The notes under the pieces are model-generated. The model had not been told where the DNA came from and searched no databases. It saw only the letters and a program-made list of their open reading frames with translations. A program made the translations under genes and the position numbers. This document shows positions 37,126-48,645 of a stretch of DNA of 64,000 nt, in pieces. Each line of letters opens with the position of its first letter. The first letter of the stretch is position 1. The DNA comes from Rhyacophila brunnea (lineage: Eukaryota; Arthropoda; Insecta; Trichoptera; Rhyacophilidae). The stretch covers positions 868,001 to 932,000 of the forward strand of contig JAGYXB010000508.1 of NCBI GenBank assembly GCA_022495005.1, given 5' to 3'.

Positions 37126-37454
37126 AATTATTTCTAATAACTACAATCATCTGAGGTGCCGCCAATCGCTAGGAGATTAGCCTTGTAATCCATTATGTAA
37201 ATACGACTACCGAATTATGGCTGACGTCTGGCTTTAACCGAAATTTTATTTTATTGAAAATTTCTGAATTTACAAAAATTTGAATTTTCTAAACTCAGTC
37301 TCATGCAGCTTCGTTTCGAGATGAGAAAGTGTGTCACTGAAATATTTTCATTTTGACACGTTTATGGCATAAAAAGTGGCCGTGCACAAATCGCGGCTGC
37401 ATATATATGACGGGTAGAGATGGGATAACTCTAATCACGTTATCTAGAAGAAAT

Positions 37455-37600
37455 ATAATAGGCGGATTGATAGCTTATGTTTATGAAATAGGGTACTGAT
37501 CCGGAAAGAGAAAGAAGTGAGGTGCGAGTCCCACACAATCCTACTTCTTCAAAGGATTTTTGAGATTATTAAAAATAATGTATTTTAAATTTGTAATGAA
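37455..37600 (+). repeat. tRNA-derived SINE copy (plus strand)
   Basis: GGCGGATTGATAGCTTATG (from 37461), CCGGAAAGAGAAAGAAG, then B box GAGGTGCGAGTCCCA (about 37519-37533) and an AT-rich tail. It belongs to the same family as 36890-37125 and is placed head-to-head with it. Confidence 0.65.
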
Positions 37601-38198
37601 GAATTGAACACTGAAAATTCTTGTGTATGTTCAGTATAGAATAAATAATAACAATAATAATAATAAAAATAACATCTGTGTGTTACTGTGACAATACATG
37701 CTTGGAAAAATAATGGATATATTTTATGGTTCTTCCCTCTGTGACGAATTATGAGTCCTTTCTTTTAATGTTCTGAGCAGCCAAATTTTTCTCTAGGGAG
37801 TTAGATTCGCGACCCTTTTTTAGCTTTTCTGAGCGGTCAATTGGAAATTTTCCCTTCACAATTCAATATGAGAGCTTTTTTTAGGTCTTCCTTCCCTTTT
37901 TCCATACTACTACTTCAATTTTCAAAATTGTAGTACTACCTATCTATATCCGCAAAAAAATTTACGGAATTTACAGTCAGAGGCGTGCATTGTTTTCATC
38001 ATTTAAAAGTGTTTTATGATTTCAATTATCTCTCGCGCTGGTCCTAGGCGATTATCTCTGAATTTTGACTGACAACGGTGAAAACAAGTACTCACATAAC
38101 TATTATTATTGTATTATTTGATCATACTATGTAAATTATTTTTCATATTTATGTTTAGTTATAATGATTGTTGTCTTTGTTATTGTGACATATATCTT

Positions 38199-38686
38199 AG
38201 CTCGTATTCTTATCTGTCCAGTAGTTGTTTATCCAGTAAAAATCTTGCAATCAATTTTTAATTAACTTCCTGACTAGCTAGACATTTTAAACTTTTAGAA
38301 TATATCAGAACACGATGCCAATGCATTCTTTTAATACTTTTAGCCATCTTTAGGTAGAATTGAATTCATTTACAGTTAATTCTGTTTTGTATGAAAAGTT
38401 ATCTCGGAAGAAATCTGTAATCCAATCCACTATTATTGGTTGCTAAGGGGATGGTCCTAGCAACTAAATTATTAATATATACGTGCGTTACTATAGAAAT
38501 CAAAATGACATTTCAGTATTCTATATTGTTTGTTTGTTGCAAAATAGCAAAAAAAATGATTTGTTGACAATTGCCTTATTTGTCCTAAATTATTAATACA
38601 TAGAATTGTTAAGTTTATATGATTTAACAGAAAATTTAAAAACGTGGTATATGAAAAGTTATTTTTATCTTGTAATTATTATTTAT
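38199..38686 (-). repeat. dispersed repeat, right member of an inverted pair
   Basis: Reverse-complement relative of 30879-31356. It carries two additional internal segments relative to that copy, near 38405-38435 and 38525-38590. Confidence 0.8.
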
Positions 38687-39668
38687 CAGAATGATGGTAT
38701 GGTAGAACATATGGCAATACTGGCGATAGGCGGAAAATAGAAGGTAGGAAACCATAGCAACCAATAAACAACGATATATAATACCGATCGCAACGAACAC
38801 GAAATGAATAATATATAATCGATAATAAAGACATTTGACATTAGAACTATTATTCTAAAATGTAAATGCTATTTATCATTAAAATAATATTACCAATACC
38901 TCAACTGTGATTCGGTATTACTCAAAAATATTCTAAAACTAGATGAAAATTCCATCTAAGGAAGGAAGGAAATAATATCTAGGTAACTTAATGCTTGTAA
39001 TTTGTGGGGTGATAATTATTGTGTTAATTATTTGTCCGTTGACTCAGAGCCACAATGGGTTGAGCGAATCGTTAGTTTACTTCTTCTTCTACCTCAGTAC
39101 TGCATCTTAGGGTGGAATTTACGACTTTTATCTCTTGTCAGTTTTCTTCAGTTTTCAGACCTGCCCACTCTTCTCCAGTCATCCTTATGCTTGGCCTCCC
39201 TCTATACCACTTCCAATAGTGTAAGTACAGAACTGATTAGGATTTTTGGAGCTTTATCTCGTTCACTCAATGACGGTATAATTATTTTCATTAGTTTCGT
39301 AAACATATCATCGAGTTTGTTCTGTACCTAACTAATTTATTTTAAAATTGGAATATTTGCGCAGTAGCAATGTGAAAATTCTTTGCTTCACAGCATTAAT
39401 GTAAATATATATATTATATATTAAAACATAAACGTATTAAAATTGGCGACGAGTATTATGCATATCTTACTTTTTAGTCAGAGTAAACTTCTCGTGAGTA
39501 GTCTTTTAGCGCAATAATAATGTAAACGGAATGACATTACCGGACATCGGGTAATGATATCCAGAAAATGTCTGCGTGCACAAAGCTTTGTAATGTGCCT
39601 GGCTATCATATTATAATGACTAACACATATATATTTTGTACTATATATCAATAATACATGTATGTACA

Positions 39669-40115
39669 CTGTATTCAAATGAATACGTGTATTAAATAAG
39701 GCTCTAAGTACCAAAAAGTAGTATTGCCTGTAGTTACAAAATACCGAGTCATTGCAGTAAAATTTCATGAAGCAGACCTTTTGAAAAATGTAGTTTTACA
39801 GTGTGAAGCAATCACGGCAGCTTCTATAATTTAAGGTATTAAGAACTCGCAAGTGTCAACACACCATCGTCAGCTATTTTATATTGAATGCCGTTGACCA
39901 CTGCAGTGCTACTTACACGATTATAAATAAAACGGACTTACAACGTCGACAGGTTTAATTATTTTGCTGTATTTTTTTGACTTGCTTGAGGCACTTAGAC
40001 TATAGTTGAAGTTATTGGCGTTGGTATGTAGAACATTTTTCTTTAAAAATGTCAGTTTTTATGTTTTTGGTACTTAGCGCCTTAATTAATACACGTATTC
40101 AAATAGTTTGCGTAT
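39669..40115. repeat. inverted-repeat element of about 450 bp
   Basis: The left segment AATACGTGTATTAAATAAGG ... CTAAGTACCAAAAA (39678-39718) recurs inverted on the right as TTTTTGGTACTTAG ... CCTTAATTAATACACGTATT (about 40068-40102). About 40 bp of paired sequence flanks a non-coding interior. It is MITE-like with undefined target duplication. Confidence 0.6.
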
Positions 40116-40916
40116 ATAAAATCTGAATAGATTGTTTATACTTCGGGTCAAAAACCTACGCCCTGCTGCTTAATGCAAAAATTTTGGCTGCTTTTCAAGT
40201 AAAATTAAATACAGCATACTGTTTTACTATTTATTGCAAAGTGCAACATTTAAAAGGTCAACAAAAACTAGTTAAATATTTATAATTGCATGTAATTATT
40301 TAAGTATAATATTTGTAATAATATCACGTGCCAAGTTCATTAAAAATGTTTTCATAATATGCACGATGTTATATTTATTGTTAATTATTTTTCTATGATC
40401 TTTTTTGCTCAAAAATAATGATACTATTTTGTTTGTTAAGTCAATATGTAAATATTTGATTGGAAATCTTTGTCATTCTGTTTTCAATGGGTAAAATTCA
40501 AATTAATGTAGGTATATGATGGGACGTAAAGAAGTTAAAAGCATTTATTGTGTTGTTGCTAGCGCAAGAGGATCTTTATTCCAGAGCGGAATAACCTGAA
40601 TGCTGTAAATGGATGCTATCCCCAAGGAAAAAATAATTCCCCATGGACTGCTTTGAGAAAAACAAAAATATTTTGTGAAGCAAAAATATTTTTCTGTTTT
40701 AAAAACAGGTATTTCATTTTTGGCTTAACTCAAAAGCCATTTATTAGTCAATTAGACTGTCACAAAAAGAACAAGCTTTCAATAATAATTACTTATATTA
40801 AGTATAAAATTTTTTGAAATGTTAAAAAAAACTCAATTAGTTTGAGAAACTTTTTTCTTTCGTAAGTATAATGAGATATATAATAACGAATAATTTATTG
40901 ATATTTTTTTATATAT

Positions 40917-41530
40917 ATTAGGTGAGTTTATATGTATATTTAAAAAAAATGCAAAAAATATACATATGTATGTATGTGTGAGAATATATGGATGAGGATT
41001 TAGGTATGTATAGGTGTGTATATACATATATATATATATCATATTAGGTGAGTTTATATGTATATTTAAAAAAAATAATGTTATAAAAAAGTAGGTACCA
41101 TGTAAGAGTATTATTGAGTGTTGGTTGTTTAACTAATAACATTATAGACTAATATCTCATTAGTTAACTCCATTAATTATTTTCCAATGTTCCTGGAATT
41201 GGCGATTTACACCTCTTGAGTATACTGTTTTTAGTGTTTATAAAGAATAATGATCTATTATTAGGCTTTGACGATTTATTATAATATGCTATCGAGTGTA
41301 TTGTTATTATAAGATATGGTTTTTACCAATTAGGTTTTTTACAGACACTTCAACTATTCATAAATTCTTTGTTGTATTTTTTGTGACCTTTGACTTGATA
41401 GGTAGGTAATTTAGTTGTTACTTACTTTATTGTATTGATTTATTATATAAGCTAGAGTTAAAAAGTGTTCGTTGTCAGTGTGTGTTTACCTTTGATGAGT
41501 GTACACGGCGCCTGAAGATGCCGACAATAT
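40917..41530 (+). repeat. dispersed repeat family A, first copy
   Basis: Shares an order of blocks with 59930-60411: GAGGATTTAGGTATGTAT, TTAGGTGAGTTTATATGTAT, GAGTATTATT, GACTAATATCTCAT, CTATCGAGTGTATTGTTATT, then TGAAGATGCCGA at the right end. The segment ATTAGGTGAGTTTATATG appears twice (40918 and 41044). Non-coding. The right end carries CTGAAGA (41512-41518) but loses similarity soon after. Confidence 0.75.
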
Positions 41531-41656
41531 TAGAACACAAAATTTGGCATTTTTTCTTCAAAAAAGGTTATTGACATCTGATAAAAATCTGTAAGAATCA
41601 CCCGTATTGCAATGAAAATAGAGTTCAGTTTTAAGTAGATCCAAAATGACGTATTT

Positions 41657-41892
41657 ATGTACCGAAATATGACTATATTCTAAAACATTAGAGCGAGAAG
41701 TTTAAAAGAATACTATTTTATGTAATAAAAATACTTTATGCAGTCATCAAATGTTTAAAATAAATATAAAGGATAATAAGGCTTCAAAATTATTTCAATA
41801 GATTATCTACAACGTTTAAGGTATGTCCAGGATCATGCTTTGAAATTAGAAAAAAAGCTCCATTTTGACCCACGCTGAACACGTCCGCCCTT
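41657..41892 (+). repeat. dispersed repeat family B, first copy
   Basis: Closely similar to 58097-58333, sharing TGTACCGAAATATGACTATA, ACTTTATGCAGTCATCAAAT and GTCCAGGATCATGCTTTGAA. It is interrupted on its right by the transposon at 41895. Confidence 0.85.
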
Positions 41893-41894
41893 AA

Positions 41895-44248
41895 TATATA
41901 TATATATGTATATATATATCGTACCCCCAGTAAAATACTGTAGTAAGTCAAAAATTGGCATTTTGCAGGAGAGCCATTTGAAGTTTCAAATATTCTTTGT
42001 AAATACAGGAAAAGTCTGAATGTAAAAATTATTACTCATTTTTATGGAAAACATGATCTATTTTCAACTGTATTCATCATTTTTCTCTAAAACATATGCA
42101 AACGGAGATATTTGAATATTTCTGAGTTACGACTGTATTTTATTAGGATATTTGACAATTTCATAGTAAAATTTGAATCAACTCAATACTTTCTATGTAA
42201 ATTTCCCTACCATCACTCTAATAATTTCAACTAATTTGTTGGGCACTGTAAAGGAAGGTTTTCAAAATATTAAGTTATGGTACAATCTTTAAAGATTTAT
42301 TGAAAAAAAAAGAAAAATACAATTATTAGTTCAAAACAACAAAAAAATACTTAATTATTTAATTTATTGGGAAAAAAATTTTTTTACATACGATTTTTAA
42401 TTTTTAAACATCACTTGGAAGAGAAGCAAAAAATCATAATAAAATTCACGATGTTTAGCGGTGCAGAGGAAAGCAAATCCTTCTTTTTAATTGTCGTTAT
42501 TTTTGGCCACTCTTGATATGCTTTGGATATATTGAGACCATCCATTGGTAACGGTTTGCCTATTTGCTGTTGTCGAACATTCAATTTCCTACATTCTTCA
42601 TGATAACTGGTTTAAAAAAAAATAATGTATGGATAGTCTCTGTCTACTTTTATAACTTTAATCTTCTGCCACAAAACTTCTTCTCCATTTTCATCCGTGT
42701 TGTAATTTTTACCGATTTCATCTGCTAGTTTTTTCATATTGAGAAAATTATTTGTCGTCATGGGTTTAACTATGTATGGTTGTCCTGTTTTCTTACTTGT
42801 TTGTACAATGGTAATCATTTGGCTGGGCACAAATATTGGTCCACTTTTAGAGCCCTGGTTTTCTGCTGCTCAATTGTAGAATGGACGATATCGCCTTCAT
42901 TTTGTTTATGCCCGGTGACCAAAAACTTATGAGAGATCGTTGTATTTTTTGTGAATTCCCGGTGGCATATAAATACATTGCAGCAATGTATTTATTTTTA
43001 TTCTGCCCGGCACAATTGTCACTGTAAAAAATAAAATGCTCATTGTGGTGATATTTTTTACATGCATTATAATCGAGTACACAGCTACCAATTTTATTGG
43101 ATCCTCATGCAGCTTGACTCTCGTCCCACATGTATCAGTTTGCAATATTTTCAGTGATATTATAGACTGTATGATTGTACATTGCCAAACTTTCGTTTAT
43201 AATAGAAAGTTGACACATTTCTGCAAGGAAGCGGTAAAACAGCCTGCAAATCATATACAGCTACATTAATGACGCTATTTTGGCCATTAGTTCGGGACTC
43301 TGCTACGTCTTTGATCTTTTCATCCCTTGCCTCTTTTTTCCAGGTTGATGTGTCTCATATTTTTTTTGAAGTTGTTTTTTTTCATCTGGTGGTGAAGAAT
43401 TATTGTATAGGTCGCATTCAACGCACAAATCTTTTTTTAGGCTTAAAGAAGCCAATATTAAATTCGTCATTAAATATAGATGCGTATAATAGTGTTCTTT
43501 TCCAAATGGCATATTGCTGTCAGCTTGTTGTTTTTTGTATAACCGATACATTTCAGCAATTGTTAATTTACCATCTAAATACAATTTGGACGTCTGTGCA
43601 CGCAAATAATGTTACTCGATCACTGGGAAAGACTTAATGTGAGCTCTTATATCATTTTTTTAAACATCACTAATTTTTTTGTGATTTTTGTGATCTCTTT
43701 GTTCTGGAATTGGCGTTCCGGAAAGAAGATCTCTTGTTTTCCATGCAGTGGAGCAGTACCTTTCACTCACCCCAAATGTGTTGATAAAGTATTTTTTGCA
43801 TACTTCTTGTATTTTACTTCCATTTAATTGTTGATAACAAAAATTGTTGCATCTGCTGCTTCCAGTTTTTTTTTGTTTGAATACTTTGGAACAATAATAT
43901 TCATGCAATTAGTGAGAAAATTACGCTGTATCTCAAGATTTTCCTGTAGTAACAGAGTTACAACAGTATTTTTTTGAAAATTATTGTTTTAGTTTTTTAG
44001 AAAGCTTCTTGTAAAATACTGTCGTAACTTAGTTACAACACTATTTTATTATCTATTCAACAGTTTTCGGAAAGTAATGTACTGTATTAAGTGCTTTCTC
44101 TCCGACACTATTTGAGTTTGAGATACGATAGTATTTTATTAAAATAGCAAAAAAAAATACGAATCCAACCACATCCATAACTCGAAAACGCCCATTTCAG
44201 ACTTACGACAGTATTTTACTGGGGGTGCGATATATACATATATATAAT
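41895..44248 (-). mobile_element. 2.35-kb TIR transposon of unassigned superfamily, with internal terminal-motif copies
   Basis: The left end runs through TATATATCGTACCCCCAG and TAAAATACTGTAGTAAGTC (to 41949). The right end is its near-perfect inverse (44200-44248, CTTACGACAGTATTTTACTG then GGGGGTGCGATATATA). Paired length is about 45-50 bp. Variants of TTACGACAGTATTTTA recur inside near 42126, 43957, 44012, 44031 and 44121. A decayed transposase-like gene lies between. TAAT next to both ends could be a target duplication, but the flanks are too AT-rich to be sure. It appears to have inserted into repeat family B. Confidence 0.85.
42612..43908 (-). pseudogene. decayed transposase-like gene of the 41895-44248 element
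   Basis: The minus strand preserves protein blocks in order across several frames. These are: KYFINTFGVSERY and GTPIPEQRDHKNH (43660-43830); KLYLDGKLTIAEMYRLYKKQ with KKDLCVECDLY (43303-43605); FYYKRKFG near 43190-43220; FYSDNCAGQNKNKYIAAMYLY near 42960-43025; GHKQNEGD near 42890-42915; and a tail with KKTGQPYIVKPM (42612-42830). An aspartate in SDNCAGQN and another in GHxQNEGDxVHS are features I know from a widespread, poorly characterised insect protein group that looks transposon-derived; I cannot name the superfamily with certainty. Several stops and frameshifts make it non-functional. Confidence 0.65.
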
Positions 44249-44368
44249 TCGAAAAAGATGACGAGCGGCCTGATAGTATCACAACGATTCCATGGAGGAA
44301 GATAAATGTATGGTTTGGAGTGGCACTGTTATGGATACACTCGCGGTGTCTCACCTGAATAAATCAGT

Positions 44369-44542
44369 TTAATCGTCAGGTTCAGCAACTCTTTTAGCTG
44401 AGTCCAACATATTCAAAACACACGACTGTCTGTATTGCGTCCAAATTATATCGTCTGTCCCATAGGAAACATTTGGACCCTGGGGACCTTTTGTTTTGAA
44501 CACAAACGTTGCTTGACGGGTGAGTGCCGTTAAACTAAGTAC
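44369..44542 (-). CDS. candidate terminal exon of an unknown nested gene
   Basis: On the minus strand a strong acceptor (pyrimidine-rich, ending TTTTCTGTCTCAG) precedes a 57-codon open stretch starting VLSLTALTRQATFVF, including KGPQGPNVSYGTDD, and ending AKRVAEPDD at a TAA stop. It is clearly GC-richer than the flanks, and the frame begins exactly at the splice site. I do not recognise the protein. It could be the 3' exon of a gene nested in the cadherin intron, a processed fragment, or part of an unrecognised mobile element. The stop means it is not a normal cadherin exon, and the cadherin frame reads across this intron without it. Confidence 0.35.
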   Translation of the reverse strand, partial: VLSLTALTRQATFVFKTKGPQGPNVSYGTDDIIWTQYRQSCVLNMLDSAKRVAEPDD

Positions 44543-46229
44543 CTGAGACAGAAAATAAGTATAGAAAAGCAAAAAGGTAATACAGTCGCTGTTTTAGGTA
44601 TTCTTGATGTATCCAGAGGACTAGTGGATATTTGATATACTTGAGGTTCAATTATAGGTTTAAAAATATTAGTTTATTGGTTCATTAAAGTAAAAATAAA
44701 ATTTATGTAGTATGGAAATTGACCATTATTGTAATGCAGGCAAAGTTATTTTATAGTCACTTTCATCTGTATTTGTTTGTATTAAGAAATAATAAAAAAA
44801 AATATTGATTGCTTTGTAATCATTTTATTTTTCACACATTTCGTCCATACATCAATAATCTAATGCTGCTATTTTTTGTTGTATTTTTTTATGTCATGCT
44901 ATGAACGATTTGGAATTGTGGCGTTTGTTTTATGTAAATCACTAAATATATTTGAATTTGAAAACAACCAATTTTTTCAAACCTTTCAATCATGAGAAAA
45001 TTTTGGTTTGAGAAAGTTATGAAAACATTGTAGGTATAAGCAAAGAATAAAACGCCTAGTTATAATGAAAAACACAGCACCTTCCGGTCTAATAGTAATC
45101 GCTTGAATAATTTATAAGCCTTAGTTAATTAAAAATGTTTATAATTCTGATTAAACCTTTAGAATACAAATATAAATTTACATGAAATACACACAATATT
45201 AATATATTTTAAATAATGTATAGTGCTTTATTTATTTTTAAATTTAGGAATATCATGATTATTAAATATTTATCGAAATTCTTAATTAAATCATTTATTA
45301 TAATATAATAATTATATTAATGAAATTTAATTTAATGATTAACAAAAATGAAAAGCACATGAAAATACGTTTTCAATATTTTTAACAAAAAAGACGGTTG
45401 ACAGGTAAAAATAGAGATCTTAAAATGATTGAAATTCTATATATTTTGTTCTGCTTAATTTACTATTATATTTAATATTATATATATCTAAACAATACGA
45501 TCAAAACAGATTTTAAATAATCCCAAACCTTAAAAATGCGTACCTACCTAAAAGTTAAAATGTTGCAAAGCGTGAAAATAAAAGAGAGGAAAAAATTATA
45601 TCGTGGAAAAATGTATATTCTTATGTATCAAATTTCTAAAAATATATCTGGAAAGTAATCGGATATTATAACGCAGAAACAAAATAAGAAAATCTCATTT
45701 TACATACTATAATATTATAATATAGAATCGTTATTTTCAAGAAATGATTTTTCTTTTGATGTAGTAATACTGTAATATTATAGATTAGTTGCGTATATAT
45801 ATATATATATTATTTTCTTTAAGAGAGTCGCAATAGGTAAACGTTTTTTTATTTGTCATTTTCGATATGTTTGAAAATTGAAAATAAATGTAAATATGAT
45901 TATTGGCGTAAAACGAAAAAGAATAAATACAGAGATTGTATTGTATACATTTTGTTATATCCTCAAGCATGCGGAAAAATCTACAAATTTAATGTGATTA
46001 TTTTATATGATAATAATTATATTATATGTACCTATCATACTAGTGCAAATGAAATTCGGAATTGAAGAAAAATTACATTAGTTGCAATGAGATAATGTCG
46101 AGAATTCACGCTAAATTCACGGACGAGTTTTCACGTATGAAGACATACGTAATGGTTAGTAATAAAAGTAAAAGATATACTAGAGATAACGCGGTAAAAG
46201 ATAAAAAAAGTGAAAAGTAGTTGTGCCTT

Positions 46230-47230
46230 TTCTCCCATTTAGAAAAACAACCCTCACAACCGCAAGGGTGGATAGATCAAGATGAGAAAGAACACAAGAA
46301 GTGGAAACAATAGCTCGGCTCAGATGAATGTAGCGAGGTGTTTTATGAAGGCTTTCAGGAAACTGGCCGGCAGGCGGTGTTTAAGGCTCTAGCGCACGAC
46401 AGCATTATAACTCTTTCATTATGGCGATGCAAATATAACATACTGGCATAAAGCAACAGTTAACTGAGATTTAATTGATTATATTTAAATAAAACGATAC
46501 TTAATAACTCACTAAGCAGACATTAAAAACATAACGTGGTTGCGCCTTCAAAACTGCATACGTGTTTTTTTAACTTCGTGGATTTAAATCACCACATTCT
46601 AGAACTAAATATATTTTTCTCACTATACATTTATTTTTCTTGTCTGATAAGGCATTTGTGTTTGAAATTTGTTCTCCGTCGATTATATTATAATGTTTAC
46701 TTGTTTCCGGAGCAAGATATCCGAATTTACTTGGCCTGAGGTTTAAACCACTCATAACTTTAAGGCGTTGTGACCTATCATAGTGGTTGTAGTGTACGGA
46801 CAGTCTTAAATAATTTGTTATTTCTATGCTTATTATAATTTGAGAAGCAAACTGGATCAAATTAAGCAATATACTGTAAATAATCTGTAGAATATACTCT
46901 AGATATATATACAAAGGTATGAGAAAAACTTTGTAGTTTTTTTTATATAGAAAAACAAGAATGTCAATTGTCTCTGCAAAATCGACGATAAACTTTCTAT
47001 ATCCTCGTGTGAAAGAGCTCTTACATCTTAGTGACAGCCGGAAATAGAAACCCGCGCGTCGGCGTCGGGACGACTAGCGCCAGGTGATTAAGAGGAAGCT
47101 GCTAAAACACACAGAAGGGGAAAACCCTCAAGAATGTGGCCTTAAGTGAGGGGGTTGTTGATTTTTCAGCCTGTAATAAATGGGTAGCTTGCTCTTGACT
47201 TGGACTAGGACTCGATGTCGTTTTGAAACA
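46230..47230. other. GC-richer patch of unknown nature
   Basis: Two stretches (46240-46420 and 47030-47220) are far less AT-rich than the surrounding intron, with strings such as CCGCGCGTCGGCGTCGGGAC. No frame stays open for more than about 60 codons on either strand and no splice-bounded exon is convincing. It could be an old element, a regulatory segment or a decayed gene. Confidence 0.3.
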
Positions 47231-47633
47231 CATGATTGATTAAAGGCCATTCCGTGGTCTGTTTTCAATTTATAAGATATAAAAATATTCATCGTTCAAC
47301 GATACTTCATTTCTTAAAACGGGCAAGTATTATATTTTAATTAATTTTAGATATCCCGGATATTCATTTACCATTTACTACGAACGATTTCGTTTTTTAA
47401 TTAATAATTTGACATTTTAGGGTTCTTAAAGATGAATAAATTCAAAATTCTATTTATATTAAAGGATAAATTAAAACGTGATGTTGTCAAATTAGTTGTT
47501 TCTGTCAGATTTTTTTTTAAAAAGCTATTTGTATTTTTGTTAGCAATATTTCCTAATATGACAGAATTTCGGAAATTTTAATTAATCTTGATATTATGAA
47601 ACAGTTTCAGTCACAATTCATTAAATATATTTT

Positions 47634-47760
47634 TTTATTTAACGAATAATTTACAAGATTCAAGAATGTCACATTCTTTCTTAAATATAGGTAGTTTGAA
47701 AACACCTCAGTGACATACCAAAGAAATTAATTCTCATCCCGCCGTGTTTCTCTAATTTTT
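47634..47760 (-). repeat. diverged SINE tail fragment
   Basis: TTTTTATTTAACGAATAATTTACAAGATTCAAGAATG resembles the tail blocks at 27480 and 33305 (written here as one family with about 70-75% similarity). No B box is identifiable. Confidence 0.4.
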
Positions 47761-48479
47761 AAAAAGTGTAATGTTAGTTGACTCACAACTGTGCAGGAAT
47801 ATTAATTACCTACTTGACAAATAAAATATTTTTAGACAAAATAGTTAAGAACTTATTATATATATTTATGGTTATAGACTTTCTCGAAAATGACAAAGAT
47901 ATTTTATAGAATAGTGTAATAGTTTCTGAAAAAAAATATGTTATGAGAAATTAGTATCCGAAAATAATGATTGAAAAGATTTACTATCACAATGGTGAAG
48001 TGATAACGTCATATACTTTTAAATAAAATAAAAATTTACATTTTTTTGGATATTAATAACTAAAAACAAACAATAAAAACTTTAGAAAAACACTGGCGTC
48101 AGGAATTTTTGGACAAACTCTTTTGTTTGAAGAATGCGTAATCTTTGTGACTTAGTTCCACATATAATAAGATATTATTCGATAAAATTTATATCTGTTT
48201 ATGTATGTTCAATAACGAATGCTATATTTTTATCCTGTATCATTAAGTAAAAAAATAGTTAAATTGTATAGGAATCAAACAAAAAAGATGGTTGCAGAAT
48301 TAAACGGACGCAAAGTTGATAGCTTATTTTGGCATGATTAATATGGTATAGGTAAATTATTCTATAGTAGAACCATTAGCGATTCGCGGGTATATTGGAA
48401 TTGTTTGATGCCATGTATGTTTCAATGATAGCAAGCGATTCTACCACAACTGCAAATCGCTTTAGTCGTACCCTTCGTC

Positions 48480-48645
48480 CCACTGTAGAATGATTTACCT
48501 ATACAGATTATTTGGTAAAACCAATTTACTAGCCCAAATCCGATGAATGCAAGTTCGAGTCCAGCCCTGTCCAATGTTGACAATTTTTGCACAATATTAT
48601 TATAAATTTTACAAAAATATGATATTTCCGCTTTTGGAGTCACAT
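48480..48645 (+). repeat. tRNA-derived SINE copy
   Basis: A-box-like GATTATTTGGTAAAACC (from about 48504) and B box GCAAGTTCGAGTCCAG (48549-48564), then a tail ending in AT-rich sequence. The A box resembles that of the copy at 27900. Confidence 0.55.

Noticed and set aside
39002..39331. 109-codon open frame on the plus strand, leucine-rich
   Set aside because: Low-complexity hydrophobic text. The reverse strand faintly recalls the C-terminal region of LINE polyproteins (KHKDDWRR-like) but too weakly to call.
45790..45812. TA microsatellites (also near 17900, 41025 and 54390)
   Set aside because: Ordinary simple repeats in AT-rich DNA, not informative.
46570..46914. 114-codon open frame on the minus strand
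   Set aside because: No domain, and it ends in GDLNPRS, the kind of peptide produced when a tRNA-type B box is read through; probably SINE-related noise.
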